Assembly: GCA_963989385.1 (NCBI GenBank)
Contig: OZ022502.1
Coordinates: forward strand, 47,485,454-47,549,453
Length of the DNA: 64,000 nt
Origin: Ctena decussata
Lineage: Eukaryota > Mollusca > Bivalvia > Lucinida > Lucinidae
Reading direction: 5' to 3'
Positions 11,258 to 22,546 of the stretch are shown in pieces. Position 1 is the stretch's first letter, and every line of letters begins with the position of its first letter. Position numbers and translations under genes: made by a program. Under the pieces are notes generated by a model. It was not told where the DNA came from. It made no database searches and saw only the letters and a program-made list of their open reading frames with translations.

Positions 11258-11545
11258 GAGGCGCCGTAGTCGAGTGGTTAGAGTGGCTTGGCTATTGTGC
11301 AGAAAGTCACCGTAAGGTCGTGAGTTCGCGGCTCACTGTCGCCATACGGTGACTGGAAAACTCTCTCTGTCAACCCAGCAGTAAATGGGTACCTTTTTCG
11401 AATCAGGGAAGGATAAGGCAGCGAAAGGAGAGGGATGGGCTCCGCCTTTCATCAGCTGTGCCCAAGATACAGTGGGTCTCTAACCCCCACTGCCCCTACG
11501 GCTATTAGGCTATGAGAAACCTTTACCTTTTTTACTTTTTCGATA
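11258..11545 (+). mobile_element. tRNA-headed SINE S-B, near complete
   Basis: The head GCCGTAGTCGAGTGGTTAGA with the B-box region GTGAGTTCGCGGCTCAC is tRNA-like (Ser/Leu-type A box). The body has GTCAACCCAGCAGTAAATGG, CGAATCAGGGAA, AAGGCAGCG, and CCCCTACGGCTA.AGGCTAT. The body recurs at 51100-51350 and a fragment at 41770-41910. Confidence 0.65.
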
Positions 11546-11604
11546 AAAGGCAAACTCAGTTTTAATCATAGAAGTCCGGGAAACTGCAACAGAATGTCCG
11601 CCTT

Positions 11605-11797
11605 GACATAAGATGGATAGATGGATGAATTGTGATTTTACGTCTTCAGTCATATTAGGACGATGGGAGGACGATAATGAAAGGATGTGTGCAATGGAAC
11701 CCCGTTTATGGTAGGAAAGATTCGCGGCTCCAGCGGGGCTCGATCCCAGTTCGCTAGATCAGTAGGCCAGCGCTTAACCCACTGAGCTACCGCTTGA
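11605..11797 (-). mobile_element. tRNA-headed SINE S-C
   Basis: Read on the minus strand, the head has GGTAGCTCAGTGGGTTAAGC and a GGGATCGAGCCCC-type B box. The body has CATTATCGTCCTCCCATCGTCC and ATATGACTGAAGACGTAAAATC. The same family is at 18754-19014, 46103-46316 and, as a piece, 41195-41345. Confidence 0.65.
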
Positions 11798-12154
11798 AAT
11801 AAGATAAACTAATCAAACTCATTCACATTTAATACTTCGTGGCAACGTGCTTTATTATATATAAAAGTACGTCGTTGTAGTAGATTCTTTGTCATCTGAA
11901 TATCAGTGCATTATCATAATATCGTCTGTAGATCAAACCCTAGCATCACGTCAAAACTGGTATCATTAAATGGTAAGTTGACAACATAAGGCACCCATTC
12001 AGTATTTTGTATTGTCTCTTTACAGAATCGAATATTATTCTGATTAGAAAAAATAAAATATTATAAAAAAAAGCATCCTTGTTGAAACTGCACGTGAATG
12101 AAAGGTCTGAGATAAACGTACTATTCAACACTTGCTATAAAACGCAAAATACAA

Positions 12155-12960
12155 GGTATACACTGATGAATATGGTATAAAACAGTTAGGGTCGAGTCTG
12201 GTAACTTCGGACAGCGGGTAAAATCGGACATACAATTGCAAACAGTGAAAATCCAGACGAGTCTCATCAGGATTTTCACCGTCTGCCCAGTGAATTTTGT
12301 TTTAATTCCAAACAACTGGCATATAAAGGAAACAGTGTCACTGTCCGAATTTACCCCCTGTCCGAATTTCCTCGACTTGACACTGTACCACTGTTTATCC
12401 ACCAATACGATGGATAATCCACTTGCATAGAACTCTAGGATTATCTTCCCCCATAGGCGGCCAAGCTGTTGAATGTTTTTAAAGGTAACGTATCCATCAA
12501 GGTCACATTAACAATGGGTAAGTCTTTTTAATTGTATAAGGTTGCCTTCGCAAAAGTGCATAAAAGTCGCAACGTATCATCATGGTAGAGTTCATTTGAG
12601 CAAGCTCTCCGGGAAAGTATGTAAAGTGTCGCCAATATGTAGGTTTATCTCGTCTGTGTCGTAAAGTACGATTCTTTTGTGCCTGAGGGCTTCATCAATA
12701 TGCAAGAGTATTACGCAGTCTAAAGGAGTTTCCCCTGAGGTGGAGTATATTTTACAATAAAACAGGCGGATTTTACAATTAACAAACAGTTTGATAGACG
12801 TATAAAGCACTAAAACCTGAGAGCAGACGATTAAATCAATTGAAAAACTGAAACCTTTATGGCTTTCTTACAGTAGACATTAATGAATATAAATCTGAAG
12901 AAAAATTAAACAGGCAGATGTGTTGAAATAACAATAATTGGTCGTTACAAACAATTGTAT
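12155..12960 (+). repeat. dispersed repeat R1, copy 2
   Basis: Pairs with 1403-2180. It carries its own foldback insertion at 12187-12383 that copy 1 lacks. No supported protein. Confidence 0.6.
12187..12383. mobile_element. foldback miniature element inside R1 copy 2
   Basis: Terminal inverted repeats of about 36 bases: GTCGAG..TTCGGACAG.GGGTAAAWTCGGACA at the left end and its complement at the right end, with some mismatches. Absent from R1 copy 1. No coding capacity. Confidence 0.55.
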
Positions 12961-13240
12961 TACCATTGCTATACAGAGTGTCGTTATATACCCAGCCGGC
13001 TCAGACCAGAATTTTCGGGTTACTCTTCTCGCTATAGTGAATAGAAACACAGGCGAAACTATTGAAGCATGTCATCAACAAAGAACGTTATGACCACAGA
13101 GCGATAGCACGCTGATAAAGGCTTTATTCTACTCCCAACGCAAGCAAATATATTGAAGCATCTCAGCCATGAGTGAAATTCGCTGATATAACAATTCCCT
13201 TTCACAAGAAGTCGTTGCCTTGGGTGAAAAAAAAATATAT

Positions 13241-13404
13241 GAGCCACGACACGACAAAATCTACAAAGTGGCATGTGCGCCCAGTGAAAACTCAGATCAA
13301 CCTCAGAATCCGCCCATTCTGAGCACAGTCTTTGCTGAGCGCTGAAAGGGAAGCTAGCTTAATGCCGATGGTGAAGACTCTGATCACAATGGGCGGATGA
13401 TTCC
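13241..13404. mobile_element. foldback family F1, truncated copy 2
   Basis: Starts GAGCCACGACACGACAAAA and follows F1 through TGTGCGCCCAGTGAAAACTCAGATCA (in pieces) and GAAGACTCTGATCA to GGGCGGATG, then stops. The outer right arm is missing. Confidence 0.6.
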
Positions 13405-13477
13405 GATGTACGTAATAAAAGCCATCGAATGCGACTGTTGCGACAATCTAATCCCAAGTTTGTCTATAAGGTAGGGG

Positions 13478-13708
13478 GTGGTTGGATACTGCGCTGGTGC
13501 TGCGTGTTACTTCCAGTGCCGGGGCGTCCTACTGATTTGGATAATGGTATCACAAGGGCCTACTGTGCTTGCAGTGGGTGCCGGTTGGGGTTGTTTGGAC
13601 ATTTTTTCTCTCGTCTATCATTTCTCTCTTCTTTCTTCCACTCTCTGGGAGACGGCCCGATATAGACTGAAATACTGTCTCAAAGGGCGTTAAACTCAAA
13701 ACAATTAA
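13478..13708 (+). repeat. SINE-like repeat S-A
   Basis: Shares its whole length with 41515-41715 and, inverted, with 60260-60455: GGTGCTG, TTCCAGTGCCG, GGCGTCCT, TTTGGACATTTTTTCTC, GGGAGACGGCCCGATATAGA, AATACTGTCTCAAAGGGCG, TTAAACTCAAAACAA and an AATCAATCAA tail. No clear tRNA head, so the promoter type is unknown. Frames of 71-78 codons run through it by chance. Confidence 0.65.
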
Positions 13709-14174
13709 TCAATCAAGTCTATGAGGTAAGGTAATGAAAGATTGGGCCATTTTTCGTTATTTTTGCAATACTGAATTTAGATTAATTTATTTCATTTGAA
13801 AAATAATGAATGAAAAAAAGCATAGTTTTAAAAAAAAATCCAGTGACACAAACATAAAACAAACAATCTAAAGTAAGTCACTTTCCTGAGAAGTCGATGA
13901 GAGCTTACACAGTTTCGAAGTACCTTCTGAAGCAATAAACCTGTTTTCGCCTTCATTAAGGTCTAATTTCCGTAACATGATGCATTTCAGAGCTTATATA
14001 ATGCAACTTAACATCAGTTAGTTTTTCATCGGATATTTCAGCAAACTTCAAACGTTTTGAGCACGAAACAGGAAATTAATGACACAGTTATAAGGAAATT
14101 CACCCTTCAGTTATAAGCTTGCACGGAAAGCATATGATTTACTAATGGCAAACCGCTAGCAACAAAGCGTCCAT
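13709..14174. other. unannotated AT-rich sequence
   Basis: Nothing supported. Confidence 0.4.
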
Positions 14175-14705
14175 ATAAAAAGTATCTAACTTGCTTGCAA
14201 TATCAGAGTGTCCGGCTAAAGAGTGTCTAACTTGCTTGCAAAATACTGTCTGCCTTTGTTCCTTTATCGTTTTCGGAATTGCGGCCACCAATTAAGACTA
14301 GTATATGAATGCTTATATTTTTTTCTATTTTTTTGCGGCCGTTCTTTCGTTACAGAACGACAGCATATGTTGTAGTCACCCTGATTAAACATTAGTTAGA
14401 GACCTAGCCATGATCTGCCGAACTTCCAACATAACACAGCATTTGATTGAACAATCCGAGCATGGTCATACTAAACACTGCTAATTTCGTATTTGTATCT
14501 TGGAATGCAAGTCTCATTATAGTTATTCTCTTTCCACACTGCTAAGTACAACATAACCCGTGACCAGTATATGGTAAAATTTCAAAATTTTGTGAGGTTT
14601 AATGACGCTTTCCGGCCCATCACCCGTACAAATAGTCATGCCAGTGTATCTGTTAGAGTCGGTATTTAAATTTGTAAGAAGTAACAGAGTGTTCGGAGAA
14701 AAATC
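14175..14705 (+). repeat. 519-bp tandem repeat, unit A
   Basis: Landmarks are CTTGCTTGCAAAATACTG (from 14231), GCGGCCGTTCTTTCGTTACA, CATATGTTGTAGTCA, CAACATAACCCGTG, and TAGTCATGCCAGTGTA before a GTATTTAAATTTG junction. The same landmarks recur 519 bases later in unit B. The only uninterrupted unit on this side. Confidence 0.75.
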
Positions 14706-16610
14706 TGACTTGCTTGCAATATCAGAGTGTCCGGAAAAAGAGTATCTAACTTGCTTGCAAAATACTGTCTGCCTTTGTTCCTTTATCGTTTTCGGAATTG
14801 CGGCCAACAACTGAAGTTACCCAATAAAGACTATATGAATGCTGATTTTTATGCTCCCCGAAGGGTGAGCATATAGTTGCCGCTTTGTCCGTCCGGACGG
14901 AGCATATCTCTGAAAGTATAAGGCGGAACTAAACGAAACTTCATACATGGATAGAACACAACGAGGGGAAGTGCAGTGCACAAAACCCGTAACCCTGTCA
15001 CAAGTATTTACAAAGTTAGCTCCCTTTCCAGTTTTTTCCATATTTTGCTTGTCCGGAGCATATCTCTGAAAGTATAGGGGGGAACTAAATGAAACTTCAC
15101 ACATTGATAAAGGACAATGAGAGGAAGTGCAGTGCACAAGAACCGTAACCCTGTCACAAGTTTTTACGAAGTTACCTCCCTTCCCAGTTTTTTTCAATAT
15201 TTTGCTTGTCCGGAGCATATCTTTGAAACTATAAGGGGTAACTAAATGAAACTTCACACATTGATAGAGGACAATTAGAGGAAGTGCAATGCACAAGAAC
15301 CGTTACCCTGTCACAAGTATTTACGAAGTTAGCTCCCTTTCCAGTTTTTTCAACATTTTGCTTGTCCGAAGCATATCTCTGAAAGTATACTAGGGAACTT
15401 AATGAAACTTCACACATTGATAGAGGGCAATGAATGAAAGTGCAGAACACAAGAACCATAACCCTGTCACAAGTATTTATGAAGTTAGCTCCCTTTTCAG
15501 TTTTTTTTTCAATACTAAGCTTGTTCGGTACATATCTCCAAAAGCTTTAAAGGGAACTTAATGAAACTTCATACATTGAAAGAGGGCAATAAGAGAAAGT
15601 GCAGAGCACAATAACCATAACTCTGTTTTAAGTATTTACAAAGTTAGCTCTCTTCCTATTTTTGTTAATATTTTGCATGTCCTGAACATATCTCTGAAAG
15701 TATACAAGGGAACTTAATGAAACTTCACACATTGATAGAGGGCAATGAATGAAAGTGCAGAACACAAGAACCATAACCCTGTCATAAGTAATTACAGAGT
15801 TAGCTCCCTTCTTAATTTTTGCTTTATTTTGCTTGTATGAAGCACATCTTAGGAAGTATTGAAGGAAACCAAATGAAATTTTACACATTGATAGTGGGTA
15901 ATAAAAGGAAGTGCAGAACATTACCTTTAGTAATTATGGAATTAGTGCCTTTCCTCATTTTTCAGTTATTTAGCTTGTCTGGAGTATATCTATGTACATA
16001 TTTAAGGGAACATTAATGAAACTTCACATATTGATAATAGAGGGCAATCACAAGAAGTGCAGAGCAGAAGAACCATAACTGTATCCCAGGTCATTTTGGA
16101 GTTACTTCCCTTCTTATTTTTTCTCCATTGTATGCATGTCTAGAGCATTGCTCTAAAAGTATTGAATCGAATTATTTTTCCATTTTGAATTGCATTTAGT
16201 GTACACAGAAAATCACTCCTTCACCAAGATACCCATTGTCCCATTCCAAGCCTTCGGGGAGCATCCATCGGTTCCACCGATTTTCTTGTTTTGTATTTTT
16301 GCGGCCGTTCTTTCGTTACAGAACGACGGCATATGTTGTAATCACCCTGATCAAACTTTAGTTAGAGATCTAACCATTGTCCCCCGAACTACCAAAGCAA
16401 CACAGCATTTGATTGGACAATCCGGTCATGGTCATTCTAAATACTGCTAAGTCTAATTATGCTTATTCCCTACTCACATAGCAAAGTACAACATAACCCG
16501 TGACCATCATATGGTAACAAACCAAATTTTGTGGGTTTTTATGACGCTTTCCAGCCCAACACCCGTCCCAAATAGTCATGCCAGTGTATCTGTTAGGGTC
16601 GGTATTTAAA
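14706..16610 (+). repeat. 519-bp tandem repeat, unit B, split
   Basis: Left part 14706-14850 and right part about 16296-16610, with the hairpin/tandem-repeat element between them. Comparing units A and C shows a T-rich junction where the insertion lies. Confidence 0.75.
14851..16295 (+). mobile_element. hairpin-headed tandem-repeat element H1
   Basis: Starts with the hairpin ATGCTCCCCGAAGGGTGAGC and a GTCCGTCCG run. About eight degenerate ~156-bp units follow, each marked by a GAAACTTCAC block (14936, 15091, 15249, 15409, 15563, 15719, 15873, 16017). It ends with CTTCGGGGAGCATCCATCGG and CTTGTTT in a T-rich target. The layout resembles bivalve 'pearl' elements and Helentron-type non-autonomous elements. 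Frames of 76-159 codons on the minus strand only repeat the unit and are not genes. Confidence 0.7.
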
Positions 16611-18720
16611 GGCCTAGGGTCGATAAGGGGTGTTTTTGGCCTCATGTCCAAAACTAGTTTTACGCTGACAAATTATTGTACAATCATTTGGGATAAGTGT
16701 TACATGCATTGTTTTGTTATCTAATGCACGTTGCCATGGCAACGAGTTTTACAAGAGCATGGGCTATTTCTTTCGTTTTTTAATGCGGTTGTCTACCGTT
16801 GTGATTACATGAAACCCTCTTTTGATTTGCTTTAAGCAATATCAGTTTCATATCACTGGATTATGGGTAATCAACACAATAAAGTGGCGAACGGTTATTG
16901 TCGCTCCTTAGTAACACGTGGAAATCCTTAGCAACGATCTGATAAATAGGTTTAGGTTTTCCCCCTTTCTTTTCGTTTATGCTTATTTTTGTTTAGATTT
17001 GAAAAAAAAATAACTACAAGTATTATGCCGTCAGGTTCAGCTCACACTAACGAATCCTTATTGATTATTTTAAAATTTTGTTGTCTTTTTTATACGTTGC
17101 CTCTTAATAAAAAATACTGTGACGTCATGTACGTGAGCAAGGTTGAATTCTGACGTCACGAGCGTCAAAGGAGAAAGACGATGCGTAAGGATGCTCTTGC
17201 AGAAACTTAGCTTGGCACGGATCTCGGATCGAACCTGTCTAACCAAATCTGTCTCACAAACGTCCATATCAGAGAGAAAATAACGCTCGCCGGTTCGTGT
17301 CACCGCGTAACAAGCATTGCCTTACTAGTTCGCGTGACAATCCTTTTCCAAATGACTTTATTTGGTAATTTATTATTTAATTGCTTTTGCTTTAACTTCT
17401 TAAATAAAACCCCAAATATTCATTCTGTATTTTACACCCTTAAAGAAAAGGAATAAGTCTTTCATCAGTTGCTCTCAGTTTATAAGCCTAGCGCACATTA
17501 AACTCAAATATAGACTTGTCATAAAACGCTCCACCACGGTTGGTGAAAAGCCCGTGAAAATATATTTTTATGAAAAGCAATATATTTTTCCTTGCAAAGT
17601 CTGTGTAATGACTAATATGCATGCAATAAAGCGCGCGTGTGCGTGAGGAGAGCGGGAGAGGGGGTTTGGGAAGAGGCGTAGTCAGAATTGTTGTAACCTG
17701 ACAAGTCTGTCCTCAAAATAGCGATTTGTTCTGCTCCTCCATCGAATACTAAAATATAAACAAAAGCGAAACGAGGAGCGGGATCCTCGTCCTGTACAGT
17801 GTATTTTACTATATATTAAAGTTAATAATAATTGGTCACTCAGTTTCCCAACAAATTTTTCAGATAATTCTATACCAATTTTTATCAGACAATAGTGTCT
17901 GTTTTGTTTAAAGCGTCAGCCATAATGACGAAAAGGTAATGAAAGCTCGAGGCAATAGAAAAGAAAATTAGCGAAATTACATTTTAACGTCGGGCAGGAG
18001 TTGGAGGGGGTGGGGCCAGGTTAACAAAATCATTTAAAAAATATCGTGAGAGGTAAATTAAGATTACAAAATTTAATATGATAAAGATTACAAATATTTA
18101 TAGTACCACCAGAATCATAATAAAACATAACACAACCTGTTCTTGCGTTAAATTTCAGAAGGTGGTTGTAGGATACGCTAGAATGCCTCGAAACTTTCGG
18201 CATTGGGGCATTCTACAGGTATTGGCTTTAAGTCCCATTGCCCTCTCAGTGGTATAAATGCATGAAATATTTTATCGCGAGGTATCACTGAAATTACTGT
18301 TTCGTCATTGCAAATGACCGTGATTAGCCAACTTTAACCGTGACAAAATGTGGTATTGAAGTATTATCCCACCTAAATATATTTTCAATAACAATGTTAT
18401 TTTTGGATGTTTGCGCAGAATATTGCCTATTTTCTTTCCACATCAACAAATATGGCGAGTTTGAACTTCTAATTTGTGAGAAACAAAATAAAGAAAGCAT
18501 CTGCATATGTTGAACTTTCAGCAATTTTTTGCAGGGTTTTTCATTCACCACAGATCAGTGATTACCACCACCTTAATAATACTAGTTTTAAGAACAAGAC
18601 TGTTGGCTCTGGGAATACAAGTTTTCTTACGATTCGCGAAAGAATTTAGTTTGGGTACAAAATAACAAACTGAAACGATTAGCTAGCAGTGAAGTTGCTG
18701 CATTATAAGCGAAAATGTAT

Positions 18721-18751
18721 TCTCTCTCTCTCTATCTCTCTCTCTCTCTTC
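18721..18751 (+). repeat. CT microsatellite
   Basis: TCTCTC array directly upstream of SINE S-C. Confidence 0.9.
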
Positions 18752-18753
18752 GA

Positions 18754-19014
18754 TCGATAGCTCATTGGGTAAAGGGCTGGCTTGCTGATCTAGCGGTCCC
18801 TGGTTCGATTCCCGCTGGAGGGTGGTGACGGCATTCTTTTCAATTGTAAACGGGGATACATTGCACACCAAAGTAAAAAGATGGGCAATGATCAGAAATT
18901 AATACAATCAAATCCCACATTCCGCTCTCAAAACCAAAGCCTTCTATTATCACCTTTCCATATTCCTGGTAGGACTGTGACTGAAATACTGTTGAAAAGG
19001 ATGTAAATTTGCAA
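18754..19014 (+). mobile_element. tRNA-headed SINE S-C
   Basis: Head GATAGCTCATTGGGTAAAGG with B box CTGGTTCGATTCCCGC. Body AAACGGGGATACATTGCACA. Tail GACTGAAATACTGTTGAAAA and GGATGTAAA. Same family as 46103-46316. Confidence 0.7.
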
Positions 19015-19030
19015 ACAAGTCATCCATCAA

Positions 19031-19033
<3 letters not shown>

Positions 19034-19089
<56 letters not shown>
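19034..19089 (+). repeat. CT microsatellite
   Basis: About 56 bases of CT dinucleotides with one TTT break. Confidence 0.95.
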
Positions 19090-19090
<1 letters not shown>

Positions 19091-19436
19091 ACGTGTACAA
19101 AATGCATGCACGGTTACGACAAAAAAACAAAATGTTTACATCATACACGAGACATAAGAAAACGGTTCATGTTCACAATTGAGCATCATATACCTCTTTC
19201 TGCTCATTTTAGAAAAATATGTATACTTTTATGTATGTAGTCGATACATTAAAATATGGCGGAGCCCCGACAACGTCATAATTATACCAGTGAGAAAATG
19301 TATGCAAAAGAAGAACGACTATTGATGATATTAACCCTCAGTTCTCGAGCAAGAAGAAAGAACACGAAAGCTTAAAATATATATATTGAACAGTTTATAA
19401 TTGACAATACTGGTCAAAAAGCGACAAAATGTTCTT

Positions 19437-20152
19437 GGTTACCATGGCAACAGCATGGAAATTTAAAGAGTAACTACACAGAAGTGAATCCATTTTATTT
19501 TATTCAATTCAGGAAAAAGAAGAAACAACATAAAACTTTGAAAAGGAGCATAAAGGTGTTTAAAGGCTTTTTACTGACCTAAAAACGATGATTTGTGCTT
19601 CGTTACCATGACAACGACATTAGTGCGAGAGGAATACTCTTTGCAATTCGATATTTCAACCCTCAGCTCTCGAGCAAGAAGACACAAAGTCAAACAGTCA
19701 AACAAATTTGAACCTTGTAAATGAAACTGTTTGCCAAAAAAATACGAAAAATGACCATGGTTACCATGGCAACGGCACACTTACCTTAACAACGGAAACG
19801 AACTGTATTTTAGGATTGATGCACACAAATATAATTCCATACTGACTTCCTTAGTCGGACTCTCAGAGAATGTCAAGCTCAAAACGGCTTTTGTCAGCCT
19901 TAGATAATTATTCAGAGTGCAAGGCGCACGTGGCTAGAGGACATATTTTATTTTTAAAAGCGCCTCCACATGCAACAAACAACATGAAACTTTTTATAAA
20001 AGTTCCATTTTAGTAATAAAATTGTTTGATAAAGTATGAAGTTGTTTGTCGAATGTGGAGGTATTAGAATTTTTGTCTGAATACATTAAAATTGGCTAAA
20101 AAGTGCAAAAAAGCGAAAATGTAGCATGTTTGGAGCGTTGCCATGGCAACGT
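19437..20152 (+). promoter_or_regulatory. cluster of RFX-type (X-box) palindromes
   Basis: GTTACCATGGCAAC near 19438, GTTACCATGACAAC near 19600, GTTACCATGGCAAC near 19759 and a perfect GTTGCCATGGCAAC near 20136. A fifth, perfect copy lies near 16733. The palindrome matches the known RFX dimer site. The copies sit in degenerate internal repeats that also share a CAGYTCTCGAGCAAGAAG block, so they may mark the repeat and not regulation. Confidence 0.5.
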
Positions 20153-20295
20153 CATGAACAGAACTTGAAAACCAACATCTGATTTGAAAATAATGTACCG
20201 TCACATATTCATGTAAAGGAATTTTAAGGAAAATATTCAAATTTTATTTTCTCTGAAATTTTGAGGCCAAAATTGATGCTTATCGCACCTAGGCC

Positions 20296-20840
20296 TTTGG
20301 AAGAAGAAACAGAGTGTCCAGAAAAAGAGTATCTGACTTGCTTGCAATATCAGAGTGTCCGCCAAAAGAGTATCTAACTTGCTTGCAAACTACTGTCTGC
20401 CTTTGTTCCTTTATCGTTTTCGGAATTGTGGCCAACAACGGAAGTTACCCAATAAAGACTACATGAATGCTGAAATTTTTGTATATTTGCGGCCGTTCTT
20501 TCGTTACAGACCGATGGCATATGTTGTAGTCACTCTGATCAAACTAACCATGATCCGCCGAACTTCCAAAGTAACACAGCAGTAGATTTGACAATCCGAG
20601 CATGGTCATACTAAACACTGCTTACTTCGTATTTCTATCTTGGAATGCAAGTCTCATTATTCTTATTCCCTTTTCACAGTGCCAAGTACAACATAACCCG
20701 TGGCCAGCATATGGTAAAATTCCCAAAGTTTGTGGGGTTTAATGACGCTTTCCAGCCCAACACCCGTCACAAATAGTCATGCCAGTGTAACTGTTAGAGT
20801 CGGTATTTATTTGGAAGAAGAAATAGAGTGTTCGGAGAAA
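20296..20840 (+). repeat. 519-bp tandem repeat, unit C
   Basis: Same landmark order as unit A, with CTTGCTTGCAAAC at 20378 and ending in GTATTTATTTGGAAGAAG. Subtracting the two insertions, B to C spacing agrees with a ~519-bp period. Confidence 0.75.
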
Positions 20841-21255
20841 GAACCACAGCATGTATAAAGAGAGAATCAAAACAGACTTTGTCTTATCTTTGTCAGAGAA
20901 TGCGGTCAGCTCGTAACCCCTGATCCTTTAAGCAGTGTTGGGATTCCCTGCTTCACTGCGCGTCATAGTCTTCATATAACAAAAAGGCAAACCCTCCTGG
21001 ACTTATCCTGATCTTCGATGTAGTCCAAACACCTCAAAATTTATCATATAGACTTCACTGGCTTATACAGTCTATATCTGATCAGACTACATTGAGCAAT
21101 ATGTAATACATGGTGGGCTGGAGATACATGCATATATATCTCTGTATTTTTGGCTTGTGGTTTCGGCCACAAGCCAGTATTCATGTCGTTTAGTGATACC
21201 GAGTTATTTTCGGAAGAAATGACGTCACGCTCATTCGGAAAATACCAGGAGAGTT
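20841..21255. other. unannotated sequence with a short hairpin
   Basis: GGCTTGTGG and CCACAAGCC form a perfect 9-bp stem near 21151-21176. Nothing else is supported. Confidence 0.4.
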
Positions 21256-21642
21256 GGCATATACTAAAATATGGAGTGGGGTCAACCTATGGAGTGGCGT
21301 GGTTTTTTGGAATGGTATTTTGGAGTATTCTGTACAAGAAACCATGCCTCACCATTTTCGGGCAATGACCAGTTGCAAAATGCAAAGGGGCATGTTCTAA
21401 TTTATCTCCTGGACTAGCCAGATTATGTGAAATAACATAATAGCTTGCTTGAAAGCATAATACTATGAACCAAGCTAGGCCAAGCCAAGTATACTTTGGG
21501 GAACAATAATTAAACATTATCGCCATACTGTATATTTATCCGAGTCAGCAGCATTAAGTCTTGGCAGTTTGAAAAAAAAAACCCACTCCACTCCAAGGCT
21601 CCACTCCGAAGGTTGACTCCACTCTATATTTTAGTATATGCC
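21256..21642. mobile_element. 387-bp miniature inverted-repeat element
   Basis: Terminal inverted repeats of about 42 bases start GGCATATACTAAAATAT and continue through GTCAACC and GGAGTGG, with about five mismatches between ends. Small frames inside have no family signature. The target duplication is unclear, because the ends are themselves palindromic. Confidence 0.6.
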
Positions 21643-21749
21643 GGACGATTTTTTTGTACCTTCGCGTACGTCATAATATACATACAATTTCGCCGCTACT
21701 TTGCCTCGGTGCATTTTTTTTATCCACATCCGACAACAGAAAATGTATA

Positions 21750-22531
21750 TGTCAGGGGTTTTAACTGAGCGTCTCTGCTATTACAGACGTTCCCAGCCCT
21801 CGCAGGTTCTCACAATATCAAAGGAAGCCTGCAATATATTATATAAATATATTGAGAATGAAACAATACAAGTAAATATTGAGAACAACAGTTCACAATG
21901 ACGTTTCTAATGTAAATGCCATGAAATACAAACATGTGTCATATAAGAACAAACAAGATAAATGTAAACAGTATATGGATGGATGTATAACTTCATACAT
22001 CATGAATGAATTGGGTATTCCTAGCTATTCCACCTTGCTGACGTCACACGTCGACTACACACGCCTATGCATATGACTGATTATGGAACGATAAAAAGAG
22101 CAAAATATTCCAAGTTCGTTATATGCTAAAAGCATCGTTTTAGCATACAGGAACGTAGAATAATGAAAGCATGAAACAAAGATGATAAACTAACATACCT
22201 GCAATATATTATATAAATATATTGAGAATGAAACAATACAAGTAAATATTGAGAACAACAGTTCACAATGACGTTTCTAATGTAAATGCAATGAACCGTT
22301 GAAGTCATGAATATTTGTTAGCGCTGTGTGAATAGGTTAATCACTGTACACTAACCTGTACGTCTAACTACCTACTTGTATGCTAGAACTAAAACGAAGG
22401 CAATGTGTTAACGAACGCGACATGGTTTAACGGACCTCGGCATTGGATAAAGTGTATAGGAAATATAGGATATAGGGAAATGAAATGAAACAAACAAAAA
22501 TTAACTTTCACTCTTATTATACCCTGTGACA
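21750..22531 (-). repeat. gypsy 3' LTR
   Basis: 782 bp, the same as the 5' LTR by eye. The internal direct repeats are at 21828-21919 and 22198-22289, about 370 bases apart, both containing ATATTATATAAATATATTGA. Confidence 0.93.
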
Positions 22532-22546
22532 TATTTCCCCGCCTTG
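22532..22546 (-). promoter_or_regulatory. gypsy polypurine tract
   Basis: In the sense direction, AAGGCGGGGAAATA directly precedes the 3' LTR. Confidence 0.75.

Larger units (their letters stand above)
16611..20295. mobile_element. 3.7-kb inverted-repeat element
   Basis: The ends are inverted: GGCCTAGGGTCGATAAG on the left and the complement of GGCCTAGGTGCGATAAG on the right, with similarity extending to a shared TTTGGCCTCA ~30 bases in. It separates tandem units B and C, and joining its flanks restores the A/B junction sequence. No clear target duplication. It contains SINE S-C, two CT microsatellites and a cluster of GTTGCCATGGCAAC-like palindromes. No transposase frame was recognised. Confidence 0.6.

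Noticed and set aside
14817..15921. Minus-strand frames of 76-159 codons with repeated C and P motifs
   Set aside because: They are translations of the ~156-bp tandem units of H1.
14851..16250. CRISPR-like repeat spacing
   Set aside because: Units are long (~156 bp) and degenerate throughout, with no constant short repeat and unique spacers; the DNA is eukaryotic.
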